Made by a program: the position numbers and the translations under genes
Assembly: GCA_009780435.1 (NCBI GenBank)
Contig: WRAB01000001.1
Coordinates: 62,001 to 126,000, forward strand
DNA: 64,000 nt
Source of the DNA: Oscillospiraceae bacterium
GTDB taxonomy: Bacteria > Bacillota > Clostridia > Oscillospirales > Oscillospiraceae
Direction of reading: 5' to 3'
The notes under the pieces: model-generated
The model's database searches: none
Told to the model about the DNA's origin: nothing
Seen by the model: the letters and a program-made list of their open reading frames with translations, nothing else
Shown: piece after piece, positions 17,593-27,250 of the stretch
Layout of the letters: each line of letters opens with the position of its first letter
Position numbering within the stretch: position 1 is the stretch's first letter

Positions 17593-18780
17593 ATGTCAAA
17601 TCGTGTCTTTACATCTGAATCTGTCACCGAGGGACACCCCGACAAAGTGTGTGACCAAATTTCCGACGCCGTGTTGGATAATATTTTAAATCAAGACCCG
17701 CAAGCCCGTGTGGCCTGTGAGACGGTCTGCACCACCGGACTGGTCTTCGTCATGGGAGAGATCACTACGGGTTGCTATGTGGATATCCCCAAGGTCGTCC
17801 GGGAGACGGTGAACAACATCGGCTACAACCGCCCGGAGATCGGCTTTGACGCCGCCTCCTGCGCCGTGATGACCAGTATTGACGAACAGAGCGGCGATAT
17901 TGCCATGGGTGTCAACCGTGCCATTGAGGTGCGGGAAGACGGCAGCGGCGACGACGCCGACAAGATCGGCGCGGGGGATCAGGGCATGATGTTCGGCTTC
18001 GCCTGTGATGAGACAGAGGAGCTGATGCCGGCCCCCATCACCTATGCACATATCCTCTCCAAACAACTGGCCCAGGCGAGGCGGGACGGAGCGTTGCCTT
18101 TCCTGCGGCCCGACGGCAAAAGCCAAGTATCCGTTGAATACGACGCAAAGGGCGAGATCGCCCGGATTGCCGCCGTTGTGGTCTCGACCCAACACGCCCC
18201 GGAAATTGAATTGGAGCAGCTCCGGGAGGCCGTGCGGGAGGGTATCATCTATAAGGCGTTGCCCCGGGAGTTGCTTGATGCAAAAACGTCGATTTATGTA
18301 AATCCAACCGGGCGATTTGTCACCGGCGGCCCCGTGGGAGATTCCGGCCTCACCGGACGGAAGATCATCGTAGATACTTACGGCGGTCTCGGTGGTCACG
18401 GAGGTGGCTGCTTTAGCGGGAAAGACCCGACAAAAGTGGATCGATCCGGCGCGTATATGGCCCGGTATATGGCGAAAAATATCGTGGCGGCGGGATTGGC
18501 CAAACGCTGTCAGATCGAAGTGGCATACGCCATCGGCGTGGCCCACCCCGTTTCGATTTATGTAAACACAGAGGGGACAGGGAAACTGGACGACACCAAA
18601 TTGGCAGAGATCATTGAACGGGAGTTCGATCTGCGCCCGGCCAGTATCATCCGCTATTTGAATTTGCGGCGGCCCATCTATCTGCAGACAGCGGCCTATG
18701 GCCACTTTGGCAGACCGGATCTGGATCTCCCGTGGGAGAAGACAGACGCAGCAGAGCGATTGGCGCAATATCTCAATTAA
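17593..18780 (+). CDS. metK: S-adenosylmethionine synthase
   Basis: A 395-aa enzyme making SAM from methionine and ATP. It has [29 protein letters not shown] and [20 protein letters not shown], the ATP, metal and phosphate motifs of MetK. The final codons, including TAA, lie inside the left arm of an inverted-repeat element (18774-18894). Confidence 0.96.
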   Translation: MSNRVFTSESVTEGHPDKVCDQISDAVLDNILNQDPQARVACETVCTTGLVFVMGEITTGCYVDIPKVVRETVNNIGYNRPEIGFDAASCAVMTSIDEQSGDIAMGVNRAIEVREDGSGDDADKIGAGDQGMMFGFACDETEELMPAPITYAHILSKQLAQARRDGALPFLRPDGKSQVSVEYDAKGEIARIAAVVVSTQHAPEIELEQLREAVREGIIYKALPRELLDAKTSIYVNPTGRFVTGGPVGDSGLTGRKIIVDTYGGLGGHGGGCFSGKDPTKVDRSGAYMARYMAKNIVAAGLAKRCQIEVAYAIGVAHPVSIYVNTEGTGKLDDTKLAEIIEREFDLRPASIIRYLNLRRPIYLQTAAYGHFGRPDLDLPWEKTDAAERLAQYLN

Positions 18781-18894
18781 CAATGAGCAATGAATAGATA
18801 ACAATGGTTGTGTCCGCCGCAGGCGGACGGATTTCAAATCATCGCCAGAGGCGATACTAAAATTATTCATTGTTATCTGTTCATTAGTTAATTG
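18774..18894. repeat. MITE-like palindromic element after metK
   Basis: A 33-base left arm (18774-18806) is nearly complementary to a 27-base right arm (18868-18894); both contain CATTGTTATCT or its complement. The centre holds a smaller palindrome, GTCCGCC GCA GGCGGAC (18812-18828). No ORF is inside. It looks like a non-autonomous mobile element that inserted at the metK stop. Confidence 0.65.
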
Positions 18895-18908
18895 AAAAAG
18901 AGGTTTTT

Positions 18909-19739
18909 ATGGACAAGCGAAATCGGGGCAATGCGCCCCGGCACGTACAGCCCAAAGGGCTGGAGATGGACGGATTTGTGGATCGCGGAGAGGAAGGTGT
19001 CGTCGAGGGGCGTAACGCCCTCTTAGAGGCGCTGGATGCCGGGGTGGCCATAGATAAGGTCTATATTGCCAAGGGTGATATTGATGCGACCCTCCGGCAC
19101 ATTGCGTCCCGTGCGCGAGACGCGGGAGCTGTGGTAGTGGAGACGGATCGGCGGAAGCTGGACAGCTTGAGTCGCAGTCATTCCCACCAGGGAATACTGG
19201 CCCTTACGGCAGTGCGGGCGTATGCCAGTATCGAGGATATTCTGCAACTGGCCCAGGACCGGGGGGAGCCGCCACTGGTAGTGATTTGTGACGAGATCAC
19301 GGATTCCCACAATTTGGGCGCCATTATCCGCACGGCGGAGGCCACCGGGGCCCACGGGATTGTGATCCCCAAACGGAGAAGTGTAGGGATCACCCCCATT
19401 GTGCAAAAGACATCTGCCGGGGCGGTGAACCATCTCCCCGTGGCGCGGGTTCCCAACCTGACAGCGGCGATTCAGACGCTGCAAAAGGCGGGACTCTGGA
19501 TCTACGGCGCGGCCATGGAGGGGGAGTCTGTGCTCTGGGATGCGGATCTCAAGGGGCCTGTGGGTATCGTCATCGGCAGCGAGGGCGATGGGCTTGGTCG
19601 ATTGGTGTCGAAGCACTGCGATTTTCTTGTGCGGATTCCCATGGCGGGGAAAGTGCAGTCGTTAAACGCCTCTGTCTCGGCGGCGGTGATGCTTTACGAG
19701 GTCATCCGCCAGAGACGGGGAGAATATATGAAATTTTAA
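18909..19739 (+). CDS. rlmB: 23S rRNA 2'-O-methyltransferase, RlmB/SpoU type
   Basis: A 276-aa SpoU-family enzyme. The substrate-binding domain starts EGVVEGRNALLEALDAG, and the SPOUT knot shows DSHNLGAIIRTAEATGAHG, IVIGSEGDGLGR and IPMAGKVQSLNASVS. RlmB methylates a guanosine in 23S rRNA; tRNA-specific homologues look similar. A 40-residue N-terminal extension is poorly conserved. AGAGG precedes the ATG. It lies just downstream of metK, whose product is its methyl donor. Confidence 0.88.
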   Translation: MDKRNRGNAPRHVQPKGLEMDGFVDRGEEGVVEGRNALLEALDAGVAIDKVYIAKGDIDATLRHIASRARDAGAVVVETDRRKLDSLSRSHSHQGILALTAVRAYASIEDILQLAQDRGEPPLVVICDEITDSHNLGAIIRTAEATGAHGIVIPKRRSVGITPIVQKTSAGAVNHLPVARVPNLTAAIQTLQKAGLWIYGAAMEGESVLWDADLKGPVGIVIGSEGDGLGRLVSKHCDFLVRIPMAGKVQSLNASVSAAVMLYEVIRQRRGEYMKF

Positions 19740-19766
19740 GTTCATGAGTAAGTTGGTGAGGTATTT

Positions 19767-22283
19767 ATGAGCGAAAAGCAAAAAGAAAATTGGGAAGAGA
19801 TTACCCTGGAGTCGATCTTAGCCGAATACAAGGGTGCGGCGTTTATTGATGGGCAGACAAAGACCCCCAAGGAGACACTGGATCAAATGACCCAGCAGAT
19901 CCTGGATGAGACATTGGGGAGACGGCCAAAGGTAGCGGAGGAGGCCGTCAAAACGCCGGAATTACGGGCGGAACCGGAGCCACATCCCATCATCAGCGCC
20001 CCGGAGCCGGAGGTTGTCAGTGTGCCGAAGGAGCAGACAGAGCCTCGCTTTGGCCTGGATGGAGATGGCTCGTCATTGGAAGACGGGGCGACAATTCCAT
20101 TTTCCGCAGTTGTTGTCCCGGAACCTCCGGCGGTACCATCGGAGCCGGAGCCGGAACGTAAGTTGTCCCCGCCCCCCGTTCCCCCGGTAGAGCCGGTTCG
20201 GGAACCGGAACCGGAGAGCGTGTCTCAAGAATGGGAACCCGGAAAAGTTATCCAGATTTCCTTTTCTGGTGGGGAGCAGTTCGCCTCCGGAGAACCGGAT
20301 GCGCCGATAGAAGAATCCAGGCGGCAGCGCAAGGCTGAAGACCATCGGGATATTCAGCCGGAAGAGACTGGATTTTCCGACAGCGATCCCAAAGTGAGCA
20401 ATTACTCCGCCTATGCCAATCAAGACAAGATGAGTGATTACGCCGATCTATACGATGAGGCAGAAGATGACGATGGAGGGGCGCGGACAGGTCTATTTGG
20501 GCGCTTCGCAAGCCGCCTCAGTCGAAAAGACGCCGATGATTCGGAGGAAGAATCCCCGAAAGACAAAAACTCGTCCAGGGAGACAGATGAGGACGAGCCG
20601 GAGGGCCGTTACGACGAAGACGCCTTTGCCCAAGACGACATGACTCTCCGAGAGGCCGCCGGACGGTACGGCAAGGGGATCAACCGCTATCAGACCCGGG
20701 GGATGTTGGCCATTTTGCTCTCGCTGGTTATGTTGCTGTTTACGGCTCTCGGTCAGAGGGGGACCGATCTCCCTGGGATTATGGGCAGTGCGCCGGGCCT
20801 TACGGCGGCTATGCTGGTGATGCTCTTTGTAGTCATGTTCCTGACGGCGGATGTGTTGGCCATCGGTGTGATGGATATTGTCCGGCGGCGGTTGGGGCCG
20901 GAGAGTTTGGTGGCAGTGGCTATTCTGGCCTCGATCATAAACGCTGTGGTGATCATCCGGACGGGAGATGCCTCTCGTGGATTGCCCTATTTCCCCGTGG
21001 TGGCATTTGCCCTGGGGACGGCCCTCTTGGGGATCAAGGCCACCCGCAACGCTATGAAAAATACCCTGCGGACAGCGGCGAAGGGCGCCAGTCCCGCTGT
21101 GATGTCCAGCAAGTTTGACAGAGAAGACGGGAGCTTTGTGCTCTTCCGCTCGAAGACCGATCCCGATGGATTCATCCGCAAAACCCAGCAGATGGATTTC
21201 TCCGAATTCGCTTATACCATGGCGGCACCGTTGCTCTTGGTCATGTCAGCGGTATTTGCCCTCTTGGCCGCTCTGGGTGGCGGTGAGGGGGAAATCAGTC
21301 ACTTCGTCCACAACTTCGCCGCCATGACCGCGGTGAGCGCCACTTTTACCGGGGCGCTGGTCTATGGACTGCCCTATTCTCTCCTGGCCAGAAAACTGAT
21401 GAAGGCCGGTGCGGCCCTGGCGGGCTGGGGCGGCGCCGTGGAGGCGGATGAGGCGGCAGGCGTGATTGTCACCGATACGGACGTCTTCCCCGCGGGAACC
21501 CTGTCTCTGGCCGGGGTGCGCATCTTACACGAGCCGGATACCCAGCGGGTAATCTCTTATACCGCCAGTCTCATTGTGGAGTCCCGTTGCGGACTTGCGG
21601 ATGTGTTCGCGGAGGTCGTCCGCAAGCACAAGTATACCTTCTACTCCGTGAAAGATCTCTCCACCTACGAGGGGGGCGGGATTGAGGCCACGATCAACGG
21701 GGAACAGGTCAGGGTTGGCTCCGCCAGCTTTATGAACCTGATGGGAATCCGACTGGATCAGACTCTCAACGTGAAAAATGCCGTCTTTACAGCTATCGGC
21801 GGGGAACTGGCCGGGGTATTTGCCATCAACTACGTGCCACAGGCCGCGGTACAAGAGGCGCTGGAGAGTTTGCTCCACACGAAAATTCACCCACTCTTCG
21901 CCGTGCGGGATTTCAATATTACGCTGCTGATGCTCCAGAGCAAGTTTAACATCAGCACGGATAAGATCGACTTTCTCACTTACGCCGAGCGCTTTGCCTT
22001 AAGTGGAATGGCTCCCGATGAGCGAGGACGGCCCTTTGCCATCCTCAACCGGGAGGGGTTAGGCCCGCTGACGGATGTGGTAGTCGGTGGCAAGCGCCTG
22101 CGGCGGACAGTGGTGCTCAACACGATTCTGAGCATGAGTTCCTCGGTTGTCGGCCTGCTTCTGCTCCTCTGGTTCTTCTGGGTCGGAACGCCGGAATCGG
22201 CCAGTGTGTCCAACGTGTTCTTCTATTTGGCCGCGTGGCTAGTGGTGATCAGTTTGTCATCACGGGCGGTGACGTTTGATTGA
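19767..22283 (+). CDS. P-type-ATPase-like membrane protein, phosphorylation motif lost
   Basis: An 838-aa protein in two parts. Residues 1-300 are hydrophilic, acidic and rich in Pro-Glu runs, with no fold visible. From residue 313 it follows the plan of a P1B/KdpB-like P-type ATPase: membrane segments near 313-332, 349-372, 382-398, 409-426, 484-505 and 515-540, a cytoplasmic domain, then two final segments (781-806, 815-834). At the phosphorylation site, where DKTGT is expected, it has IVTDTDVFPAGTL (D570 kept, KTGT lost). The nucleotide-domain signature GIEATINGEQVRVGSASFM is preserved, but TGD is replaced by VRD and GDGxND is missing. It is probably unable to pump. Function unknown. Confidence 0.7.
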   Translation: MSEKQKENWEEITLESILAEYKGAAFIDGQTKTPKETLDQMTQQILDETLGRRPKVAEEAVKTPELRAEPEPHPIISAPEPEVVSVPKEQTEPRFGLDGDGSSLEDGATIPFSAVVVPEPPAVPSEPEPERKLSPPPVPPVEPVREPEPESVSQEWEPGKVIQISFSGGEQFASGEPDAPIEESRRQRKAEDHRDIQPEETGFSDSDPKVSNYSAYANQDKMSDYADLYDEAEDDDGGARTGLFGRFASRLSRKDADDSEEESPKDKNSSRETDEDEPEGRYDEDAFAQDDMTLREAAGRYGKGINRYQTRGMLAILLSLVMLLFTALGQRGTDLPGIMGSAPGLTAAMLVMLFVVMFLTADVLAIGVMDIVRRRLGPESLVAVAILASIINAVVIIRTGDASRGLPYFPVVAFALGTALLGIKATRNAMKNTLRTAAKGASPAVMSSKFDREDGSFVLFRSKTDPDGFIRKTQQMDFSEFAYTMAAPLLLVMSAVFALLAALGGGEGEISHFVHNFAAMTAVSATFTGALVYGLPYSLLARKLMKAGAALAGWGGAVEADEAAGVIVTDTDVFPAGTLSLAGVRILHEPDTQRVISYTASLIVESRCGLADVFAEVVRKHKYTFYSVKDLSTYEGGGIEATINGEQVRVGSASFMNLMGIRLDQTLNVKNAVFTAIGGELAGVFAINYVPQAAVQEALESLLHTKIHPLFAVRDFNITLLMLQSKFNISTDKIDFLTYAERFALSGMAPDERGRPFAILNREGLGPLTDVVVGGKRLRRTVVLNTILSMSSSVVGLLLLLWFFWVGTPESASVSNVFFYLAAWLVVISLSSRAVTFD

Positions 22284-22338
22284 GTAGTCTCGTCATGATC
22301 TGGTGCGCTGGTATATCTAATAAATTCGGAGGGCTATT

Positions 22339-23400
22339 ATGAGAGATACTCTGCTGTTAAGGGATTACGATCCCATATCCATGCTCACCGTAAAGGAGAC
22401 AGAGATAACGAAGCCAAAATTCCCGGTATTTGACGGGCATATCCACATCGGCTCGCTGCAGATGAGGGGCCAGGAACCGGTTGACGCAAAAGAAGTCGTC
22501 GAAGGGCTAAAAAGTGCGGGGATATTCGGCGCAATCAACTTAAAAATGTTTTGGGGCGATCCTTTAAAAGAGCATCTGGCATATTTAAAAGGACATGAAG
22601 AGTTCATCCACACATTTGCGTCCGTAGACGTATCCCGCCTGGAGGAACCCGGTTTCCCCGCCTACGCAGACGAGACGTTAAAAGAGATGAAATTGATGGG
22701 CATAAACGGCCTGAAATTTTGGAAAAACATCGGTTGTGGCCTGAAAGATTCCAGCGGCAAATTTGTCATGCCTGACGACGACAGGCTTCGCCCCATATGG
22801 GAGGCCGCCGCGAAGTATAAAATGCTGGTTCTTTTTCATATAGCCGACCCCAAATCATTCTTCACCCCCGTGGACGAGAAAAACGAGTTCTACGAGAGCT
22901 TGGTGCAAAATCCAGACTGGGTATTCTATGGGGGCGGCCATCCAAGCTTTGAGGCGCTGATGCGGGCACAGGACAATTTGATTGGAACAAATCCCGACAC
23001 GACCTTCGTCATCCCTCACGTGGGCTCCTGCGCAGAGGATTTGGGCTGGGTCGGCGCACAACTGGACAAGCACCCCAATATGTATATTGACACGTCCGCA
23101 CGGAACAACCTGCTGGGCCGCCAGCCGTATACCTGTCGAGCGTTTTTCTTAAAATACCAGGACAGGATTGTATTCGGTACAGACGCGGGCTTCGGCGGTG
23201 CGGGCTTTGACCTCAACTTTTACGCAGAGCACTACCGCTTCTTTGAGACCTACGACGAATATTTTCGCCCCATACTCGAATGGGGCTGGGAACAGGGCCG
23301 CTGGTACATCTATGGCCTGGGGCTTCCCGATAGTGTGTTGGAGAAGTTTTATTCCGGGAATATACGGCGGCTTTTGAAGCGTGTAGGTGTGAACATATAG
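22339..23400 (+). CDS. Amidohydrolase family (PF04909-like) metal-dependent hydrolase
   Basis: A 353-aa TIM-barrel hydrolase. Metal ligands are visible in order: FDGHIHIG near the start, LFHIAD, VIPHVGS and FGTDAGFG. This is the amidohydrolase-2 pattern, which includes decarboxylases and C-C or amide hydrolases. An aromatic patch (FYGGGHPSFEAL, GWEQGRWYIYGLGL) may shape the substrate pocket. The substrate is not deducible. GGAGGG precedes the ATG. It lies between the ATPase-like gene and the thiamine locus without obvious functional link. Confidence 0.78.
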   Translation: MRDTLLLRDYDPISMLTVKETEITKPKFPVFDGHIHIGSLQMRGQEPVDAKEVVEGLKSAGIFGAINLKMFWGDPLKEHLAYLKGHEEFIHTFASVDVSRLEEPGFPAYADETLKEMKLMGINGLKFWKNIGCGLKDSSGKFVMPDDDRLRPIWEAAAKYKMLVLFHIADPKSFFTPVDEKNEFYESLVQNPDWVFYGGGHPSFEALMRAQDNLIGTNPDTTFVIPHVGSCAEDLGWVGAQLDKHPNMYIDTSARNNLLGRQPYTCRAFFLKYQDRIVFGTDAGFGGAGFDLNFYAEHYRFFETYDEYFRPILEWGWEQGRWYIYGLGLPDSVLEKFYSGNIRRLLKRVGVNI

Positions 23401-23445
23401 GGTTTTATAAAGAGAAAATGGTTAGCCCGGAGCTACCCGCTCCAC

Positions 23446-23474
23446 TTGCACGTTCCGCCCATTTCTGCTATACT
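23446..23474 (+). promoter_or_regulatory. Promoter of the tenA transcript
   Basis: TTGCAC (23446-23451), 17 bases, TATACT (23469-23474), directly upstream of the TPP riboswitch. Confidence 0.75.
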
Positions 23475-23496
23475 GGAGAAAATTTCATACCATATG

Positions 23497-23577
23497 TTTG
23501 CAGGGGAACTCCTCGGAGTTGAGAAGGTAAAACCTGACCCTTTGAACCTGTTGGCTCACACCAGCGTAGGAAGCAAA
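23497..23577 (+). ncRNA. TPP riboswitch (thi box)
   Basis: The closing stem TTTGC (23497-23501) pairs with GCAAA (23573-23577). Inside are the conserved segments: GTTGAGA, TGACCCTTTGAACCTG and CCAGCGTAGGAA, the diagnostic THI-box core. A terminator follows at 23595 and tenA at 23652. Binding of thiamine pyrophosphate would be expected to favour termination and switch off tenA. Confidence 0.92.
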
Positions 23578-23594
23578 TCGAAACAAGTCGTGAC

Positions 23595-23628
23595 GAACGC
23601 TCTCTTATTGCGGAGGGCGTTCTTTTTA
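23595..23628 (+). terminator. Riboswitch expression-platform terminator
   Basis: GAACGCTCTC and GAGGGCGTTC form a stem with one mismatch or wobble, followed by TTTTTATT. It lies between the aptamer and tenA, as expected for transcriptional control. Confidence 0.8.
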
Positions 23629-23651
23629 TTAAAAAACGGAGGAATCAAATC

Positions 23652-24320
23652 ATGTCATTTTCAAGAGATCTGAAAGCAAACGCGGAGAAAGTCTGGGAGG
23701 ACGGGTACAACCACCCCTTTGTGCAAGGACTCGGTGCGGGGACGCTGGATAGAGAGAAATTCAAGTTCTATCTCCTGCAAGATTATCTATATCTCCTGCA
23801 ATACGCAAAAGTCTTCGCCATCGCCGCCGTGAAATCCGACACGGAGGAGCAGATGACAGGCTTTACCACGAGCCAATATTTTATCCTGGCCAACGAGATG
23901 AACGTCCACCGGGCCTATATGGCCGAATTTGGCATCACAGAGGCGGAAGTGGCGGCGGTGAAGCCGTCCCTCTATAACCGGACATACACGGCGAATATGC
24001 TCTCCTACGGCTTGACTGGCGGATTGGCGGAAGTCCTGGCCGCGGTGTTCCCCTGTGCATGGACATACGCCGACTACGGCAAGCGCTTAAAAACGCAGTA
24101 CGCCGACAAATTGGAGGAGAATTTCTACAAGACCTGGATCGAGACCTACGCCGGCGACGAATTTTCCCAATCATTCGAGTGGTTCTACGACGCGCTGGAT
24201 CAGCTCGTCGCAAACATGTCGGACGCCGAGCGGGAGAAGATAACGGACATTTTTATATCCAGCGTGGAGTTCGAGTACCTGTTCTGGGACATGGCCTATA
24301 AACAACAGATGTCTTATTGA
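23652..24320 (+). CDS. tenA: Aminopyrimidine aminohydrolase / thiaminase II
   Basis: A 222-aa TenA protein. It salvages the pyrimidine half of degraded thiamine, giving HMP. The catalytic Cys is in AVFPCAWTYADYGKRL, and the conserved Glu is in SSVEFEYLFWDMAY. GGAGGA precedes the ATG. It is the only gene directly behind the TPP riboswitch, which fits control by thiamine level; no other thi genes are in the window. Confidence 0.93.
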   Translation: MSFSRDLKANAEKVWEDGYNHPFVQGLGAGTLDREKFKFYLLQDYLYLLQYAKVFAIAAVKSDTEEQMTGFTTSQYFILANEMNVHRAYMAEFGITEAEVAAVKPSLYNRTYTANMLSYGLTGGLAEVLAAVFPCAWTYADYGKRLKTQYADKLEENFYKTWIETYAGDEFSQSFEWFYDALDQLVANMSDAEREKITDIFISSVEFEYLFWDMAYKQQMSY

Positions 24321-24330
24321 AAAAATTATC

Positions 24331-24360
24331 TTGTGTTCTCCGGTGCTTTTGGATTATACT
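24331..24360 (+). promoter_or_regulatory. Probable promoter of the transketolase pair
   Basis: TTGTGT (24331-24336), 18 bases, TATACT (24355-24360), about 48 bases before the first subunit. Confidence 0.5.
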
Positions 24361-24408
24361 AGGAAGAGCGAAATACGGCGCACAGTCGAGTAACTTGGAG
24401 GAAACAGT

Positions 24409-25245
24409 ATGCAATATAACACACCGCTGCCCCATATGGCGGCAAGGGGCCGCCTGTTGGCCACGGAGATGGTTCACCGGGCGGCGTCCGGCCACCTGGG
24501 GGGATCCCTGTCCGCTATGGACATCATCGCCCTCTTGTACGGCGAAGTCTTGCGGATCAATGTGAACAATCCCCGGGATCCGGACAGGGATCGCTTTGTA
24601 CTCTCCAAGGGCCATGTAACCCCGGCCCTATATGCGATCTTGGCCCTCCGCGGATTTTTTCCGGAGGCGGATTTGGCCCTGTTTCGCCACATCGACGGCG
24701 ATTTGTCGGGGCATCCGGAGATGAAACACGTCCCGGGGGTGGACATGTCCACCGGCTCCCTGGGCCAGGGGATCTCCGCCGCTGTGGGCATGGCCCTGGC
24801 GGGGCAGATGGATCAGAAGAGCTATCGGGTCTACGCACTTCTGGGGGACGGGGAACTGGGCGAGGGCCAAGTATGGGAGGCGGCGATGGCCGCCAATAAG
24901 TACAAGCTGAGCAACCTGACGGCATTCGTGGACGTAAACGGCCTCCAGATCGATGGCCCCACCGCCCAGGTCATGCCCGTGGAGCCAATCGGCGATAAAT
25001 TCCGTGCGTTCGGCTGGCATGTGATCGACGCCGACGGCCACGATTTTGCATCTCTGCGCAGTGCGATCACCGAGGCGCAACAGCATACCGACGGTCCCAC
25101 CATGATCTTGGCGAAAACAGTCAAGGGCAAGGGGATATCCTTTATGGAACACGTTGCGGGCTGGCACGGCAAGGCCCCGGGAGACGAGGATTACGCCGTC
25201 GCCCGTGCCGAGCTGGAAGCGGCCCTAGAAAGATTGGAGGCATAA
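24409..25245 (+). CDS. Transketolase, N-terminal (TPP-binding) subunit
   Basis: A 278-aa subunit of a split transketolase. The TPP motif GDGELGEGQVWEAAMAANKY and the sugar/TPP segment SGHLGGSLSAMDIIALLYG are present. With the next gene product it forms the enzyme that moves two-carbon units in the non-oxidative pentose phosphate pathway. GGAGG precedes the ATG. Gap to the next gene is five bases. Confidence 0.93.
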   Translation: MQYNTPLPHMAARGRLLATEMVHRAASGHLGGSLSAMDIIALLYGEVLRINVNNPRDPDRDRFVLSKGHVTPALYAILALRGFFPEADLALFRHIDGDLSGHPEMKHVPGVDMSTGSLGQGISAAVGMALAGQMDQKSYRVYALLGDGELGEGQVWEAAMAANKYKLSNLTAFVDVNGLQIDGPTAQVMPVEPIGDKFRAFGWHVIDADGHDFASLRSAITEAQQHTDGPTMILAKTVKGKGISFMEHVAGWHGKAPGDEDYAVARAELEAALERLEA

Positions 25246-25250
25246 TCTGT

Positions 25251-26198
25251 ATGGCTGAAAAAATTGCAACCAGAGCGGCCTACGGCAAGGCCATCGCCGC
25301 CCTTGGGAAAACCGACCCCAATATCGTGGTGCTAGATGCAGACTTATCAAAGACCACCATGACCAATACCTTCGCCGAAACGTTTCCGGAGCGGTTTTTC
25401 AACATGGGTATCGCCGAGTGTAACATGGCCAGCGTCGCCGCCGGCCTCGCCGCCTGCGGGAAAAAGCCCTTTATGAATACCTTTGCCATCTTTGCCGCCG
25501 GTCGGGCCTGGGAGCAGGTGCGCAACTCTATCTGCTATCCCGGCCTGAATGTCAAAGTCGTGGGCTCCCACGGCGGGCTGTCCGTGGGTGAGGACGGGGC
25601 CACGCATCAGTGTACAGAGGATTTTGCCCTCATGCGGGCCATCTCCGGTATGACGGTGCTGTGTCCCTGTGACGGACATGAGATGCGGGAGGCGGTAGCG
25701 GCCCTGGCCAACTTTGACGGCCCCGCTTATCTGCGATTAGGCCGCTTGCCGGTGGAGACCGTGACCGACACGATCCCTGGCTACAAATTCGAGATCGGCA
25801 AGGGTGCCGTCTTGCGGGACGGCAGTGACGTGACCATCGTGGCCTGCGGCATGAATGTCCAGATGGCACTCAAAGCCGCCGATATCCTGGCGGAGCAGGG
25901 GATATCGGCACTGGTCATCGACATGCATACGATCAAGCCCTTAGACGAGGCCCTCCTGTTGGAGGCAGCCCAAAAGACCGGCGCAGTTGTGACCACAGAG
26001 GAGCACAACGTACTGGGCGGACTCGGCGGCGCTGTGGCCGAGTTTTTGGGCGAGCACTATCCCGTCCCCGTCATCCGCCACGGCGTTATGGACGAGTTTG
26101 GCCGCTCCGGTGCGGCAAACGCCGTCCTGGCGGCGTATGGGATCACCCCCGAAGGGATCGTAGCGCGCACACTTGCGGCGGTTGCTGCGAAGAGATAA
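25251..26198 (+). CDS. Transketolase, C-terminal subunit
   Basis: A 315-aa partner subunit with the pyrimidine-binding domain (NMGIAECNMASVAAGLAAC, containing the catalytic Glu) and the C-terminal domain (VVTTEEHNVLGGLGGAVAEF). The ribosome site GGAGG lies within the end of the preceding gene. Split transketolases are common in Clostridia and archaea. Confidence 0.93.
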   Translation: MAEKIATRAAYGKAIAALGKTDPNIVVLDADLSKTTMTNTFAETFPERFFNMGIAECNMASVAAGLAACGKKPFMNTFAIFAAGRAWEQVRNSICYPGLNVKVVGSHGGLSVGEDGATHQCTEDFALMRAISGMTVLCPCDGHEMREAVAALANFDGPAYLRLGRLPVETVTDTIPGYKFEIGKGAVLRDGSDVTIVACGMNVQMALKAADILAEQGISALVIDMHTIKPLDEALLLEAAQKTGAVVTTEEHNVLGGLGGAVAEFLGEHYPVPVIRHGVMDEFGRSGAANAVLAAYGITPEGIVARTLAAVAAKR

Positions 26199-26208
26199 TA
26201 ACGAAAAA

Positions 26209-26243
26209 GCCGGGGTATCTAGAGGATACCCCGGCATATTTTT
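26209..26243 (+). terminator. Terminator after transketolase genes
   Basis: GCCGGGGTATC, loop TAGAG, GATACCCCGGC, then ATATTTTTTG. Perfect 11-bp stem. Confidence 0.9.
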
Positions 26244-26269
26244 TGTCTGTTTTACCAAGGAGGAATCCA

Positions 26270-27160
26270 ATGAAACATTACATCGACCTGCACATGCACT
26301 CGACTTGTAGCGACGACGGTGAGTTTACGCCGTCGGAATTGGTTCGCCAGTGTGAGGCCACCGGGGTTCGGATCATGTCTATCACAGATCACAACTCTGC
26401 GAGGGGGAATCGGGAGGCGAGGGAAGCGGCGGAAGCCTGTGGTATCCGCTATATCGCCGGAATTGAGATCGACTGCGTCTTTCGTGGCAGAAACCTGCAC
26501 CTTTTGGGGTATGGGATCGACGCAGAGAGCCCGGATTTTGCGGCGCTGGAAGCGCAGATGCTGGCAGATGAGCGAAAGGCGTCCTGGGAGCGGCTGGCGT
26601 TGACCCAGAAGCTCGGATTTGATATCTCGGCAGAGGAGTTAAACAAATTTTCCGATATCAATGACCCCACCAAAATGTGGAATGGGGAAGTTTTCGCAGA
26701 AGTGTTGTTGGAAAAAGCGGAATATATGAACCATCCGCTGCTCCGGCCCTATCGGACGGATGGGGCGCGGAGCGAGAATCCATTTGTCAACTTCTATTGG
26801 GACTATTACGCCCAAGACAAGTCCTGCTATGTGAAGGTGGAGTTTCCGGCGCTGAAAGATGCCATCGCCCTAGTACGAGACAACGGCGGCAAAGCGGTTT
26901 TGGCCCATCCGGGCAATAATCTAAAGGGCCGCTTGGAGCTGTTCAACGAGATCGTCAAACAGGGCATCGACGGGGTGGAGGTATTTTGCAGCTATCACGA
27001 CGAGGCGATTGCCAAGTATTTTTACGAGCAGACCGTAAACCATTCTCTGCGTATTACCTGTGGGAGCGATTATCACGGGAAGACAAAACCGTCGGTCAAA
27101 TTGGGGGAGACAGGGTGTTGGGGTGATCCCCAGGAGGTTGAGAATAAAATTAATTTTTGA
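26270..27160 (+). CDS. PHP-domain phosphoesterase
   Basis: A 296-aa PHP-family metal phosphoesterase. Metal-binding motifs are DLHMHSTCSDD, SITDHNSARG, VLAHPGNNL and CGSDYHGK. Family members include 3',5'-nucleotide phosphatases and histidinol phosphatases; the specific substrate is uncertain. The ATG at 26270 has AAGGAGG 6 bases upstream and is preferred over an in-frame ATG 27 bases earlier, inside the terminator tail. Confidence 0.85.
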   Translation: MKHYIDLHMHSTCSDDGEFTPSELVRQCEATGVRIMSITDHNSARGNREAREAAEACGIRYIAGIEIDCVFRGRNLHLLGYGIDAESPDFAALEAQMLADERKASWERLALTQKLGFDISAEELNKFSDINDPTKMWNGEVFAEVLLEKAEYMNHPLLRPYRTDGARSENPFVNFYWDYYAQDKSCYVKVEFPALKDAIALVRDNGGKAVLAHPGNNLKGRLELFNEIVKQGIDGVEVFCSYHDEAIAKYFYEQTVNHSLRITCGSDYHGKTKPSVKLGETGCWGDPQEVENKINF

Positions 27161-27250
27161 TCTAAATATTTCAAGAGACTTCCAAAATTACGCAATATGT
27201 TGTCGGATTTTGACGAAAATTATGTGGTTTGCTCAGTGAATATTTCAATT

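Noticed and set aside
17686-18870. 394-codon minus-strand ORF opposite metK
   Set aside because: It is the complement of a well-supported metK, lacks any family motif and runs through the intergenic palindrome.
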